Counted from the stretch's first letter, positions 16,671 through 25,706 are shown. The stretch: DNA of 64,000 nucleotides from Syntrophobacter fumaroxidans MPOB (GCF_000014965.1 NC_008554.1:3274001-3338000), one strand, 5' to 3'. The notes: generated by a model not told the origin, from the sequence alone. Program-made: numbers and translations.

Positions 16671-17558
16671 TCAGAGCGTGATCCTGCTCGGCATACAGGC
16701 GCGGCAGGAACCCGAACGGACGCGGGCGGCATCGGCCAGCGAGATCACGCCGACGATGTTTTCCGGGTTCCCCCTGCAAACGAAGAATCGATGCAGGTCG
16801 GAAAAAATCATTTTCTGAATCGCGTTGACCAACGTCTCGTCTTTGTCGCAGGACCGCACCGGGGAACTCATGACGGCCCGCGCCTGAGCGGTCGTCGGAA
16901 CGCCGTGGCGGTAGGCAAGAATGAGGTCGGTCTTGGAAACCACACCCACCGGCAGGCCGTTTTCATCCAGGATGAGAGCCGCCTCGCCGCTCGCGGACAT
17001 CCCTTCCATCACGGTGAGGAGGCTGTCTTCAGCCCGAAAGGAAAGACTGACCGGTCCCATCACCTCGCAGACTTTGAATATGTCGGGCACGGGGCTGGTC
17101 CTGTCCTGCCGTTTCGACCTGAGGGTGTTGAATTCGCATTTGTGACAGTAACGGTACAACAATCCGACGATGTCCGGATAGGACAGGACGCCGACGGCCT
17201 GCCCGGGAGCGTTTCCCAGGACGTAGAGACGGCTCACCTTGCTCTCCCGCATGACGTCCAGCGCCCGGTCCAGTGAATCATCGAGCCGGCAGAACAGCGG
17301 CGGGGAGCGCATGACCACGGCGACCGGCGCGCTGATCGGGAGCCCGGCATAGTAGGCGTACATCAGGTCGGTCTTGGATATTACTCCAACGGCCTCGAAA
17401 CCCTGGCCGATGATGAGCACGGCATTGATCTTGAACTTCACGGCACACCGGACCGCCAGTTCGATCTGCGAATCCGGCGACAGGTAGACGGGGATCTTGC
17501 GCATCGCCTCCCGGACCTTTATGTCGCTCAAGACATTTGTGCCGTCTGATCTGGTCAT
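16671..17558 (-). CDS. Four-CBS-domain protein
   Basis: The 295-residue protein is made only of four CBS motifs in two Bateman modules, linked by a Lys/Arg-rich stretch with a CHKCEF motif (about residues 135-160). Recognisable CBS units are VREAMRKIPVYLSPDSQIEL...GVISKTDLMYAYY, VVMRSPPLFCRLDDSLDRAL...GVLSYPDIV, KVCEVMGPVSLSFRAEDSLL...GVVSKTDLILAYR and AVMSSPVRSCDKDETLVNAI...GVISLADAARV. CBS pairs bind adenosyl ligands (AMP, ATP, SAM) and act as energy or redox-state sensors. No catalytic or DNA-binding domain is attached, so the partner is unknown. A GTG at 17576 would add six residues; neither start has a clear ribosome-binding site. It lies 62 bases downstream of a two-CBS gene on the same strand. 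Confidence 0.88.
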   Translation of the reverse strand: MTRSDGTNVLSDIKVREAMRKIPVYLSPDSQIELAVRCAVKFKINAVLIIGQGFEAVGVISKTDLMYAYYAGLPISAPVAVVMRSPPLFCRLDDSLDRALDVMRESKVSRLYVLGNAPGQAVGVLSYPDIVGLLYRYCHKCEFNTLRSKRQDRTSPVPDIFKVCEVMGPVSLSFRAEDSLLTVMEGMSASGEAALILDENGLPVGVVSKTDLILAYRHGVPTTAQARAVMSSPVRSCDKDETLVNAIQKMIFSDLHRFFVCRGNPENIVGVISLADAARVRSGSCRACMPSRITL

Positions 17559-17620
17559 GGCTGTCTTCGGACCCACCCCTCACGAGGGCCGTCTTGCCGA
17601 TCCACCCGGCCGAATTCCGC

Positions 17621-18091
17621 TCAGTGCAGCAGTTGTTCCATGAGGTAGAAGAAAACGTTCGAAATATGGACGATGCCCACCACTTTCCCCCGGTCCAGAA
17701 CCGGAAGCCGCCGCACGTGCTTCCTCAGCATGATGTCCACGATGCTGAGCAAATGCGTTTCAGGAGTGATCGTGATGATGTCGGTCGACATCAAGTCTCC
17801 GACCTGGATCTGCTTGGCGCGCTGCAGGTTCTGGCGGATGAACCCGGTGACGTCGATATCCTTCATCTCCCCCCAGATGTGGATGTGCTTTGGACGCATG
17901 AGAACCAGGATGTCATACATGGAAATCATCCCCACCAGCTCTCCGTCCTCATCGATGACCATCATCCCGAACACTCGGCGTCCGAGTGTCCGGGACGCGT
18001 TTTCAAAGGCCAGCACGGCCTCCGCAACCGTCATCGTCGGCAAAAGCGAGCGGAATCGCGTCTCCATGATGTCTCGTGCCGTCACACCCAT
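17621..18091 (-). CDS. Two-CBS-domain protein
   Basis: This 156-residue protein forms one Bateman module: TARDIMETRFRSLLPTMTVAEAV with GMISMYDILVLMRP, then VGDLMSTDIITITPETHLLS with VVGIVHISNVFFYLMEQL. It probably binds an adenine nucleotide and regulates a partner. A His-rich strip between the modules (KHIHIWGEMKD) is unusual. It is the upstream gene of a pair with the four-CBS protein, so the two may form one complex or answer to the same cue. Confidence 0.88.
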   Translation of the reverse strand: MGVTARDIMETRFRSLLPTMTVAEAVLAFENASRTLGRRVFGMMVIDEDGELVGMISMYDILVLMRPKHIHIWGEMKDIDVTGFIRQNLQRAKQIQVGDLMSTDIITITPETHLLSIVDIMLRKHVRRLPVLDRGKVVGIVHISNVFFYLMEQLLH

Positions 18092-18143
18092 CAGGTCACC
18101 CTTGCCCCCGCAGTCTCCGCGCAGGACGTCAACGGTTCAGGCG

Positions 18144-18162
18144 CGCCTCCATTGCGGAGGCG
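18144..18162 (-). repeat. Small hairpin upstream of the two-CBS gene
   Basis: CGCCTCC (18144-18150), a five-base loop, GGAGGCG (18156-18162), a perfect 7-bp stem. It sits 53 bases upstream of the two-CBS start, so it could be in that gene's mRNA leader. Confidence 0.35.
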
Positions 18163-18576
18163 AAGCCGTGGCTGTCGAACCACGAGGAAAAAAGCCGAAC
18201 CGCACCCCTTTCTCCGCTTCAATGAAGCGGGCATTGCGGTTCCGATGCGCCGGGAATCGACTGATCCGGTTCACTCCGATGTTTCGCAGGAAGAGATGAG
18301 GTGAGGTGTCACGGGAGCGTGAGCGGGGTCCGTTTTTCAGGTTCTTTACTCTCCTCCCTTTTATCATTTCGCCCGAACCTGTCAATCCTTTTGCACTTTT
18401 GGGATTCGGCGGATGCGCGTTGAGCCGTCCGCTACCGAGCGGAATTGTCCGCGCGAGAGCCCTGATGGGAAATTCCGAGGATGCCGCGTTCCTTTCGCCA
18501 TGGGCTGTTGAAACAGCGTTCTTCAGGCGTGTTCAACTATCCGGGCCTGATTTGCCGACAGCTCACAAAAATTCTC

Positions 18577-18605
18577 TTGACACCACAACAACTTTCACCT
18601 AATAT
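18577..18605 (+). promoter_or_regulatory. Near-consensus sigma-70 promoter
   Basis: TTGACA (18577-18582), exactly 17 bases, then TAATAT (18600-18605). Transcription from about 18612 gives a leader of some 115 bases before the gene at 18727. It is one of the best promoter matches in the window. Confidence 0.75.
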
Positions 18606-18726
18606 TCACCTGCGCGCCATTATCAACCTTTTTGCCTCTCGTGGGAGGGCAAACTCTCAACTGCGCCCGTGCGGCGCGGCACTTCCGGAAGCGCATGCCG
18701 GACGGGCGGTTTCATGGAGTCCTCAC

Positions 18727-19392
18727 ATGGCCAAAGACCTCTACACCCTGCGCAGGAAAGGCGTCATGCTGATCCACTCGAGCGGTCGCAGACAACCCGT
18801 TTACTTCCTTCAACTGACGGTCCGCAACGCTCTCTCCCGGGATTCCCTGGTGCTGGTGAATCTCGCGATCGAGGGCGTCCAGTTCGAATGGCAGCCATCC
18901 GCGAAACTGCCCGTGCGAGTGGTCCGCCTGGGGACCGATGGCGTTCCGAAACCCGGCGCCCCGATTTTCGACTGGAAATTCGAGGGACGTGCCTGGTGCT
19001 TCGACGATGAATTGCCGGACCCCGTGGGATATCTCGGCGAACGGGAGATCGGCGGCTTCCTGTTGCGAACCTCGCGGGAGGGGCGGTGCGACCGTCCCGA
19101 GAGCTTGTCTCGCGGGGCTTACGGGGAAACGGGAAGCCATATCGACTTCCGGGTCCTGGGGCGCCCCCGGTTCGCGGACCATTCGAGGACTTTCCGGCAA
19201 AGCCGGGATGAGCGTCCCTTCCGGGGTTCACGACAGGGGGACGCTCCGGAGGGGAAGCTCGACGCCACCTTCGCCAAGATCGTTTCCCTGATTCACCTGA
19301 TCGAATCGAAGGGTCAGAAGGCCTCGCCGGCCGACATCCAGTTCCTCGGGTGCCTGAAGCAGAAGGTCGTGCAACTGAGTCATCCCCTTTGA
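18727..19392 (+). CDS. Conserved-looking hypothetical protein, unrecognised
   Basis: I do not recognise this 221-residue product. The first 120 residues alternate beta-strand-like hydrophobic stretches (GVMLIHSS, VYFLQLTVRNA, SLVLVNLAIEGVQFEW, VRVVRLG), perhaps a small beta-barrel. Residues 120-180 are Arg/Gly/Ser-rich and look disordered; 180-221 form a probable helix pair (LDATFAKIVSLIHLIESKG, then DIQFLGCLKQKVVQLS). No signal peptide or membrane helix is present. The ATG at 18727 is supported by GGAG seven bases upstream, and a near-consensus promoter precedes it, so it is likely a real, well-expressed gene. The AlkD-like gene follows 67 bases later on the same strand. Confidence 0.65.
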   Translation: MAKDLYTLRRKGVMLIHSSGRRQPVYFLQLTVRNALSRDSLVLVNLAIEGVQFEWQPSAKLPVRVVRLGTDGVPKPGAPIFDWKFEGRAWCFDDELPDPVGYLGEREIGGFLLRTSREGRCDRPESLSRGAYGETGSHIDFRVLGRPRFADHSRTFRQSRDERPFRGSRQGDAPEGKLDATFAKIVSLIHLIESKGQKASPADIQFLGCLKQKVVQLSHPL

Positions 19393-19459
19393 ACGACCGG
19401 GAGTGCCTGACCGGCGCATCTCAAACCGGACCCGAACGGAAAACGGGCGAAGGATGCCA

Positions 19460-20149
19460 ATGGATCTTCGTTCAATCATGGAACACCTGGGCCGGATGGG
19501 CAATCCGGAAGACCTGGACGGCATGGAGCGCTTCGGAATTCCTCGCGCCGGCAACCTGGGAGTCCGCGTGCCCGAGCTTCGCCGGCTTGCCCGCCGGATC
19601 GGGATCGATTCCGGCTTGGCGGAGGCGTTGTGGAATTTGGGGTACCGCGAGACACGGCTGCTTGCCTCGATGGTCCAGGACCCCAAAACCCTTGAAGAAG
19701 GCCGGCTCGAAGCCTGGCTCAAGGATTTCGATTCCTGGGAAATCACCGATGGGACGATTCTGAATTGCTTCTGGAAACACCCGGCGGCTCATCGCAAGGC
19801 ACTGGAATGGAGCCGGCGTGAACGGGAGTTCGAGAAGCGGGCCGGGTTCGTCATGATGGCGATCCTGGCGGTCAAGGACAAGGGCCTCCCGGATTTCGAA
19901 TTCAACCCTTTCCTGGTCGCCGTTGCGCGGGAAGCCGGAGACGAGCGCAACTTCGTGAAGAAAGCGATCAGCTGGGCGCTTCGCCAGATCGGCAAGCGCA
20001 ACGCCCTTCTCAACAAGGCCGCGATCGGAGTGGGAGAGGAACTCAAGAAAAGCGAAAACCGAGCCGCACGATGGATTGCCTCGGATGCCCTCCGGGAGTT
20101 GCAGAGCACCGGCGTGCGGAAACGCGTCCGGGTCTGGAAGCGTGTTTGA
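19460..20149 (+). CDS. AlkD-like DNA alkylation repair protein
   Basis: The 229-residue protein is an all-helical HEAT-like-repeat protein of the AlkD/AlkC superfamily, DNA glycosylases that remove cationic 3-methyladenine or 7-methylguanine without base flipping. GNLGVRVPELRRLARRIG, ALWNLGYRETRLLASM, DFDSWEITDGTILNCFWKHP (the W-D segment lines the DNA cleft) and DERNFVKKAISWALRQIGKR are family landmarks. A Lys/Arg-rich tail (RKRVRVWKRV) could contact DNA. I start it at ATG 19460, six bases after GAAGG; ATG 19454 is too close to that site. It may be cotranscribed with the preceding unknown gene. Whether it has glycosylase activity is not shown by sequence. Confidence 0.85.
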   Translation: MDLRSIMEHLGRMGNPEDLDGMERFGIPRAGNLGVRVPELRRLARRIGIDSGLAEALWNLGYRETRLLASMVQDPKTLEEGRLEAWLKDFDSWEITDGTILNCFWKHPAAHRKALEWSRREREFEKRAGFVMMAILAVKDKGLPDFEFNPFLVAVAREAGDERNFVKKAISWALRQIGKRNALLNKAAIGVGEELKKSENRAARWIASDALRELQSTGVRKRVRVWKRV

Positions 20150-20416
20150 CTCCGCCACGCATCGCGCCATCCGCGAGCGGAGCAGTTTTGTGACGGCGCA
20201 TGATTCCGGAAGCGGCAGAGTCCGGGAACAGCGTCCCCTTCGAGCTTCGCGCACGCGCTCAAAAGGCATTCTGCAGAGACACGTTTGGAATACCGGTTCC
20301 CGATGTTTTTCGGGTCACGCGGGCGGCATGGGCAACCACCTACACCGATCGGGGTTCAACGCGGCGGAACGAGGGACAAGGCGGCGGTTTTCCATGCGCT
20401 CAAGTCCCTATCGGCG

Positions 20417-21490
20417 TCACTTCCTGACCAGGAGGACCTCGTAGGCTCTGGTCAGCCGCAGAAAGTCCTCGTGGTTTCCTCCCTGGTCGGGATGGCGGTG
20501 CCTGGCGTGACGCCGGTAGCGTCGAACCAGTTCCCTTCGGCTCATCGCCTGGAATTCCTTGTCCGTTATCCCGAAGACGGCAAAAGCCTCCTGCAACGCC
20601 ATCCCGGCCCCTCGGGGCGCAGGACGGGCAAACCGTCGGCGCCGTTCAAAATCGTTCATGTGCTCATCCAGCAGGGACCGCCGCTCGTATCCGTGGTCGA
20701 AGTGCAGGATGAGATACTTCACCAGGAACGGATGGAGGGTTCTGCCGTCATGGCCGTTCATCCCGGCAAAATACCGCGGATCGTCATTGAGTCGGCAGAT
20801 CTCCGCGAGCAGGCACTCGTCGATTCGGTCGGGATCGAGGCCCGCCGGGATATTTCTCAAAACGTGCCCGGGGAAATGGGACTGGAGGTTGAACGCCGCG
20901 TAGACATAGGACCCCAGCTCCTGCGGCCGCAGTCGGCCTTCCATCCCCTCGATCACGCATTCGATCTCATCTCTGCACTTGCCCAACAGGACTTTGAGGA
21001 ATTTCCAGGAACGGCCTTCCAACTCGCCGATGTCGATCCGCCCGCAACGCAGGTAGTGAAGCCGCCGCTTGTCGAAGAGGTGAAGCTCCTGCTCGTATTT
21101 CCAGAGGTCTTCCCCCGGAACCGCATTCGGCCCCCGGCACCGCCCGGGTGGATGGCTGAAGTTTCGCACCACGCGGCGGACATGCGGTTCCAGAAAAGGA
21201 AAAAACACTTCCTCGAGGTCTTCGGACGCGTATTCGACCCCTTTTGCGCAGAGGGCTTCATCCACTTCGGGATTGAAGTAAAAACCGTTGCCTCCGGGAT
21301 ACTCGATGTGCCTGCACGGATCCGTCCCCAGGTCCATGAGGTCGCGGCTCACCCAGGCATCATGAGCGCGTACCGTCTCTCTCAGGACGTAATGGTATTC
21401 TTTTTCGATCTTAACGCGTCTGATGTACAAGCTCGCACACCGCTTTCCATGGAATCGTACCGGGAGGTCTTCAAGAAAAACGCAAACCAT
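20417..21490 (-). CDS. Protein with C-terminal J-domain, unknown N-terminal region
   Basis: The last 65 residues of this 357-residue protein form a DnaJ J-domain: ALQEAFAVFGITDKEFQAMS, RRELVRRYRRHARHRHPDQG with the HPD tripeptide, then FLRLTRAYEVLL. It should stimulate the ATPase of a DnaK partner. In classical DnaJ the domain is N-terminal; here it is at the C-terminus with no Gly/Phe or zinc region. The first 290 residues are unfamiliar. They contain repeated acidic/aromatic stretches (YASEDLEEVFFPFLEPHVRR, LRCGRIDIGELEGRSWKFLK) and probably select the client. No membrane segment is seen. The gene converges with the AlkD-like gene, and no chaperone gene is nearby. Confidence 0.75.
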   Translation of the reverse strand: MVCVFLEDLPVRFHGKRCASLYIRRVKIEKEYHYVLRETVRAHDAWVSRDLMDLGTDPCRHIEYPGGNGFYFNPEVDEALCAKGVEYASEDLEEVFFPFLEPHVRRVVRNFSHPPGRCRGPNAVPGEDLWKYEQELHLFDKRRLHYLRCGRIDIGELEGRSWKFLKVLLGKCRDEIECVIEGMEGRLRPQELGSYVYAAFNLQSHFPGHVLRNIPAGLDPDRIDECLLAEICRLNDDPRYFAGMNGHDGRTLHPFLVKYLILHFDHGYERRSLLDEHMNDFERRRRFARPAPRGAGMALQEAFAVFGITDKEFQAMSRRELVRRYRRHARHRHPDQGGNHEDFLRLTRAYEVLLVRK

Positions 21491-21788
21491 GTCTTTCGGA
21501 AGCCCGGGGGAGCATCATCCCGCGCACCTTCCAGCGGCCGCCCCAAGGCCGTGCGCGGGAGGAAGAAAAAGTCCTTCCTCCGCTCCCCGATTGCCCGTTC
21601 GGACCATCGTCCCGGACGCAACTCCATATCATTCCCTCGCCGATGTCGCCTTTGCCCAGCCCGAAATCCGCGGGTCCGTTCCGTCACGCATGGATTATAT
21701 CACCAGCGGCAAGGCGTCGGCACGATCCGCGCGCACGGCGCCCCTCCTCCCGTACGCAAGGAGCGGCCGCGCCGGGAAAAGCGCCGCT

Positions 21789-24395
21789 TCACGTCTTCTG
21801 CCGGAGCGGCCTCTGAAACGTGTAGTTGCCTTTGAAGAACTCTTCGACGTACCAGTCGATGTGGCCGTCGTCGGAGAGCACCATGTCCAGGAGCCTCACG
21901 GCTCCCAGGAGCCTTCCGATCATATCGAGCTTTTCCTCGATGACGCCGCTCTGGAACTTCTTGAGCTCACCGCGAACCAGGTCGCCCTTTATTTCCGTCT
22001 TGAATCCCAGCCGCTTGAGAATCTTGGTGATGAGCAGTGCCCTCCGGGAGCGGCGCCCGATATCCGCCGCCCCGCCTTTGAACGAGAAGGTGATGTAGTT
22101 GTCATTGACGTTTTCGCCGCAATAGGAATCCACAACCGCAAAATGATAGCCCAGCCGGGAATTGAAGTTCAGGTATTCACCCGAGATCACCACATAGTTC
22201 GGTCCCCCCATGCGATCGTCAAGCGTGGGATCGCTGAAGATCGATTCCGTCACTATGGCCGCGAAGCCTTTCCAGTTGACGTCCACCGGGCCGATCCAGC
22301 GCACGTCGGGCCTTGTCATTCCCTGCAGCAGTGCCCGAAAGGGGACGGAAGCGACATCCTCCACCCGTGCCTCGGGAGTTCCGCGCTGGATGGAAAGCCC
22401 GTTTCCCAGGTCAACGGCGAAGATTTTCATCGGCAGAGGAGCCTTGATACGCACGGCAAAAGACCGGTTCACATCCAGATCGTCGCTGATCCGGAACATT
22501 TCCCGCATGGACGCTTCGTGGGCGAACCGGATGATGTCGTGCAACGTCTGGCAGCCTTCCGGAGAAAACTGGTCGCTTTTGGGATCGACCAGATTCAACA
22601 CCGCGATCCTCTTGAGCACTGAGTGGGCGATCCTGTAAACGGGGCTTCCCTTCATCGGGTTGACCTGCCGCTTGCGGCCGAGGATGCTTTCCACTCTTCC
22701 CTTGAAGACCATCCGGTTGGTGGCGTCGACCGTGACTTCCTCCCCGTGGCCGATGACTTCCGTGGCGTTGCCGGTACCGACCAGCGCGGGGACTCCGAAC
22801 TCTCTCGCCACCGCGGCCATGTGGCCCGTCACGCTCCCGACGTCGGTCACGATTGCCCGCGCTCTCCCGAGGATGGCCACGTAGCGCGGCGAGGTCTGCC
22901 TGGCGATAAGGATTGCGCCTTCGGGAACGTTGAGCAGGTTGTGATCCGAATTCAGTACGTAAGCGAATCCGCTCGCCTTGCCTCGCGAGGCCGTCATGCC
23001 GCCCCGCAGCAAAACGGCATGCGCGGCCACGGCACGTTCGATCGACCCCGGCTCCTGGTCCGCCGTCGCCGGTTCGCCACGTATGCCGGTGAGCTCCACG
23101 TTGAGCGGGCGGGCCTGGAGAAGAATCAGCCTGCCGCGGCTGTCCAGTGCCCATTCGATGTCCATGGGCACCCCGTAATGGGATTCTATGGTCAGGCCAT
23201 ACTCTGCCAACAGCATCAACTGATCGGGATTGAGGCACGCCTTGCTCCGCAGCTCTTCCGGCACCGGCTGCTCCTCCGGCTTCCAGTCGGGACCGATCAC
23301 GAACCTGGTCGGCTTTTCCGCGACATGGGAAGCCAGAAGCCGCCGGTCCTTCTTGTCCACCTCGAAGAAATCAGTGGCCGCCGACCCATCCACCGCGCCC
23401 ACTCCGAGCCCCCAGACGGCGTTGATCATCAACACATCCCGGCCCGGATTGTTCGGATCGCGCGTGTACATCACGCCGCCGGCCCCGGCATCCACCATGA
23501 CCACGCACAACACGCTCATTATGACGTATTCGTCCGGATACCCCTTGGTGCGACGATAATAAACCGCTCGCGGGTTAAAGGTGCTGGCGACGACTTCCTT
23601 GTAGGCTTGCACGATCCGATCCCTGCCCACCCCCAGAACCGTTGAATGCTGACCGGCAAAGCTCGCCTCCGAATCCTCGCTGGTGGCGCTGCTGCGCACG
23701 GCAAACCCTATGCCCGAACCGAATTCGGCGGTGAGGGCGGCGACTTCTTCCTTCAGGCATCGTTCGAGCTCGGCGGGCAAAACCGCGTTTACGATCGCCG
23801 CCCTGATTTCCCGACTACACTCGAGCAGCCGCGAAGTGTTCTCGACGTCCAATCCCTTCAAGATCCCGCCAGACCTCTTGAAAAGGTCGTTGGACTCCAG
23901 GAACAGTGAACATGCGTGAGCCGTCACGGCAAAGCCTCGCGGTACGGGAAGATGAATCCGGTTATAGACCTCGCCGAGGTTCGCCGCCTTTCCCCCCACT
24001 TCCGAAACACGATCCAGGCTCAGGTGCTGCAAGGGAATGGTGAGGCTTGTCTCCTCCGGGCCCTTCTTCCTGGTCAATTCCTTGCGGATGCTCTCCCCGA
24101 CGCGTTCAAGGGCATCGAACAGCCCCGGAAAAGCACCACCGGCAAGCGCGTTCAGGTCTTCAACGATATCGTAGACGCGTGACACCAGGCTTGCCGTCCG
24201 ATCAACGACGTCGTCCAGCGCAAAAGGCTTTGGACCGTAGCAGGTCTGTTCCAGCTCGGTCATTATCTCCAGGGCGCGGGAGTTCCCAGCCAGAAGGTTT
24301 TGAAAATGCTTGTACTTATACTGAAAAGCGGCCTTTTCCGGCGATTCCGCCTGAAGCAGCCGATTCTTTCGAAACATTTCAAAAAATTTCAACAT
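21789..24395 (-). CDS. PEP-synthase-like phosphotransfer protein lacking the PEP/pyruvate barrel
   Basis: This 868-residue protein has an N-terminal helical region (1-120), a PPDK/PEP-synthase ATP-grasp domain (about 127-432; SEVGGKAANLGEVYNRIHLP, FAVRSSATSEDSEASFAGQH, PMDIEWALDSRGRLILLQAR) and a phospho-histidine swivel domain (about 465-568) with the acceptor in SVTGHMAAVAREFGVPALVG (H525). The canonical C-terminal TIM barrel that handles PEP/pyruvate is absent; residues 575-868 are instead an unfamiliar region (QGMTRPDVRWIGPVDVNWKG, NYVVISGEYLNFNSRLGYHF). ATP hydrolysis and His phosphorylation look possible, but the final acceptor is probably not pyruvate. GAGAGGG precedes the ATG. Rifampin phosphotransferase shares the first two domains but has a different order, so it is not that. 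It is the only gene between convergent and upstream neighbours. Confidence 0.8.
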   Translation of the reverse strand: MLKFFEMFRKNRLLQAESPEKAAFQYKYKHFQNLLAGNSRALEIMTELEQTCYGPKPFALDDVVDRTASLVSRVYDIVEDLNALAGGAFPGLFDALERVGESIRKELTRKKGPEETSLTIPLQHLSLDRVSEVGGKAANLGEVYNRIHLPVPRGFAVTAHACSLFLESNDLFKRSGGILKGLDVENTSRLLECSREIRAAIVNAVLPAELERCLKEEVAALTAEFGSGIGFAVRSSATSEDSEASFAGQHSTVLGVGRDRIVQAYKEVVASTFNPRAVYYRRTKGYPDEYVIMSVLCVVMVDAGAGGVMYTRDPNNPGRDVLMINAVWGLGVGAVDGSAATDFFEVDKKDRRLLASHVAEKPTRFVIGPDWKPEEQPVPEELRSKACLNPDQLMLLAEYGLTIESHYGVPMDIEWALDSRGRLILLQARPLNVELTGIRGEPATADQEPGSIERAVAAHAVLLRGGMTASRGKASGFAYVLNSDHNLLNVPEGAILIARQTSPRYVAILGRARAIVTDVGSVTGHMAAVAREFGVPALVGTGNATEVIGHGEEVTVDATNRMVFKGRVESILGRKRQVNPMKGSPVYRIAHSVLKRIAVLNLVDPKSDQFSPEGCQTLHDIIRFAHEASMREMFRISDDLDVNRSFAVRIKAPLPMKIFAVDLGNGLSIQRGTPEARVEDVASVPFRALLQGMTRPDVRWIGPVDVNWKGFAAIVTESIFSDPTLDDRMGGPNYVVISGEYLNFNSRLGYHFAVVDSYCGENVNDNYITFSFKGGAADIGRRSRRALLITKILKRLGFKTEIKGDLVRGELKKFQSGVIEEKLDMIGRLLGAVRLLDMVLSDDGHIDWYVEEFFKGNYTFQRPLRQKT

Positions 24396-25083
24396 CGCAT
24401 ATCCCTCTCAACCCGGAACGCGCACCGATTCAACACCGCCGATCCAAACACCGATTCCTCGCCCTGGAAGGTGCCCGGGTGCTCAGGTGCGAACCATCTT
24501 ATTACACTAGTCAATATCATCGGAACGCGAACTGCGACAATTCTTAAGTTCATTCGGACGAAGGGCGTTCATGGATCGAGGTGCGTTCCATTCCCCGGCA
24601 GGAAGCCCCGAAGCCCATATGCGGCAAAGACTCCGAAGCTCCTGCGACGTGCCGGCGGTTGCGCTTCTGCTCGCAGCAGCCGGTTCGCCGTCGAGGCAGA
24701 GCCCCCGCGTGCCGTGGCGCAGCCCATCAGAGCCGCCCCCGATTGGAGTGTTGGATTCCCTTCATGAAAATCCCCCCGAAATGAGGGAAAACCGGCATGC
24801 CCTGCCCGGCGGAGCCGGTCTCTCGACTGTGTTCCGACCACGCATCGCCCGGACAAGCCATCTCTTCACCGCGTCGGCAGAGGACGTCCCCGCCAAGAAG
24901 GCAAACCAACGTCCCGTTTTGAACCGGGCGGAAAGAAAGGAGTGAGCGGACTCTGTGTGACGGGGAACACTGACAAAGCGGATTCGGGCAGATTTGCTTC
25001 CGGGTCTCTCCCCCCGGCTGCCGCCTCTTCGGCGACCCTCCCGGGGGGCTACGCACTGGACCGGGCAAGAGGATTCGAGCGTC
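24396..25083. other. 688-base region between the Fur-family gene and the PEP-synthase-like gene
   Basis: Both neighbours are on the minus strand. The AT-richer part at 24490-24560 could hold the promoter of the PEP-synthase-like gene. A fragment at 24735-24800 vaguely resembles 8520-8580. A possible terminator hairpin for the Fur-family gene is listed separately. No gene is recognised. Confidence 0.4.
25010..25048 (-). terminator. Possible hairpin downstream of the Fur-family gene
   Basis: CCCCCCGG (25010-25017) pairs exactly with CCGGGGGG (25041-25048), and an inner GCCG/CGGC stem lies between. It starts 36 bases after the Fur-family stop on the minus strand. No U-run follows, so termination is only a guess. 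Confidence 0.35.
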
Positions 25084-25524
25084 TCAGGATTCCGTCCCCC
25101 GGGGCCGGCATTTCGGGCAGTAACCCCTCAAGATCACCTGCCTCTTGAGGACCTTGAAATCCTCATACCCATCGAGTCGCATCGGAGATTCATCGTCGGA
25201 CACGCCCTCGAGGTCGTAGATCGCCTGGCATTGCACGCAGACAAAATGATGATGCGGCATCAGGTTCGCGTCGTAGCGCGCCACTTCGGCCACGGGGTTG
25301 ATTTTGTCGATCAGACCGGCTTCGCTGAAGCGTTCCAGCGTCTTGTATACCGTACCCAGCGAGATCATGGAAAAACGCCGCCCCACCTGCTGGTGAATCT
25401 CCTCCGCGCTGGGATGTTCCTTCGAATGGTACAGTGCCTGATAAATGGCCAACCGCTGGTACGTGACCTGCAGTCCGTGTTCCCTCAGTATTGAAATGAA
25501 ACCCGTATCATCCATGCCGTTCAT
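25084..25524 (-). CDS. Fur-family metalloregulator (Fur/PerR type)
   Basis: The 146-residue protein has a winged-helix N-terminal half (VTYQRLAIYQALYHSKEHPS, AEEIHQQV, ISLGTVYKTLERFSEAGLID) and a metal-binding dimerisation half with PHHHFVCVQCQAIYDL and CPKC, the two CxxC pairs of the structural zinc site. The His cluster and D/E residues match the regulatory site. It represses genes in response to Fe(II) or peroxide; PerR and Fur cannot be told apart safely here, so I give no symbol. The protein starts at ATG 25524 or 25515 behind a G-rich site. It is divergent from cobO, with an AT-rich spacer holding a Fur-box-like core. Confidence 0.88.
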   Translation of the reverse strand: MNGMDDTGFISILREHGLQVTYQRLAIYQALYHSKEHPSAEEIHQQVGRRFSMISLGTVYKTLERFSEAGLIDKINPVAEVARYDANLMPHHHFVCVQCQAIYDLEGVSDDESPMRLDGYEDFKVLKRQVILRGYCPKCRPRGTES

Positions 25525-25706
25525 TTCCCCCCCTTCGCCAGTTGGGAACCATGGGGTCCGTCTCGGACCTGGAGTCTAGCGGCGATTCGGAGCGCCCTTC
25601 TGACCGAATCAGCCTCAACAATGATGAAGGTCTACACAAATGAAATTAGCAATATAGAATCAAAGAGCGCACAAGTTATCGATAGTGAATCACACACAAT
25701 CGGTAC

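Larger units (their letters stand above)
18092..18726. other. 635-base divergent intergenic region
   Basis: It separates the minus-strand CBS pair from the plus-strand gene at 18727. It holds the small hairpin at 18144-18162, an AT-richer tract at 18340-18400 suitable for a minus-strand promoter and a near-perfect plus-strand promoter at 18577-18605. No coding region is recognised. Confidence 0.5.

Noticed and set aside
20285-22622. Long plus-strand frames (516 and 399 codons)
   Set aside because: They run antisense to the J-domain and PEP-synthase-like genes and have no recognisable domain.
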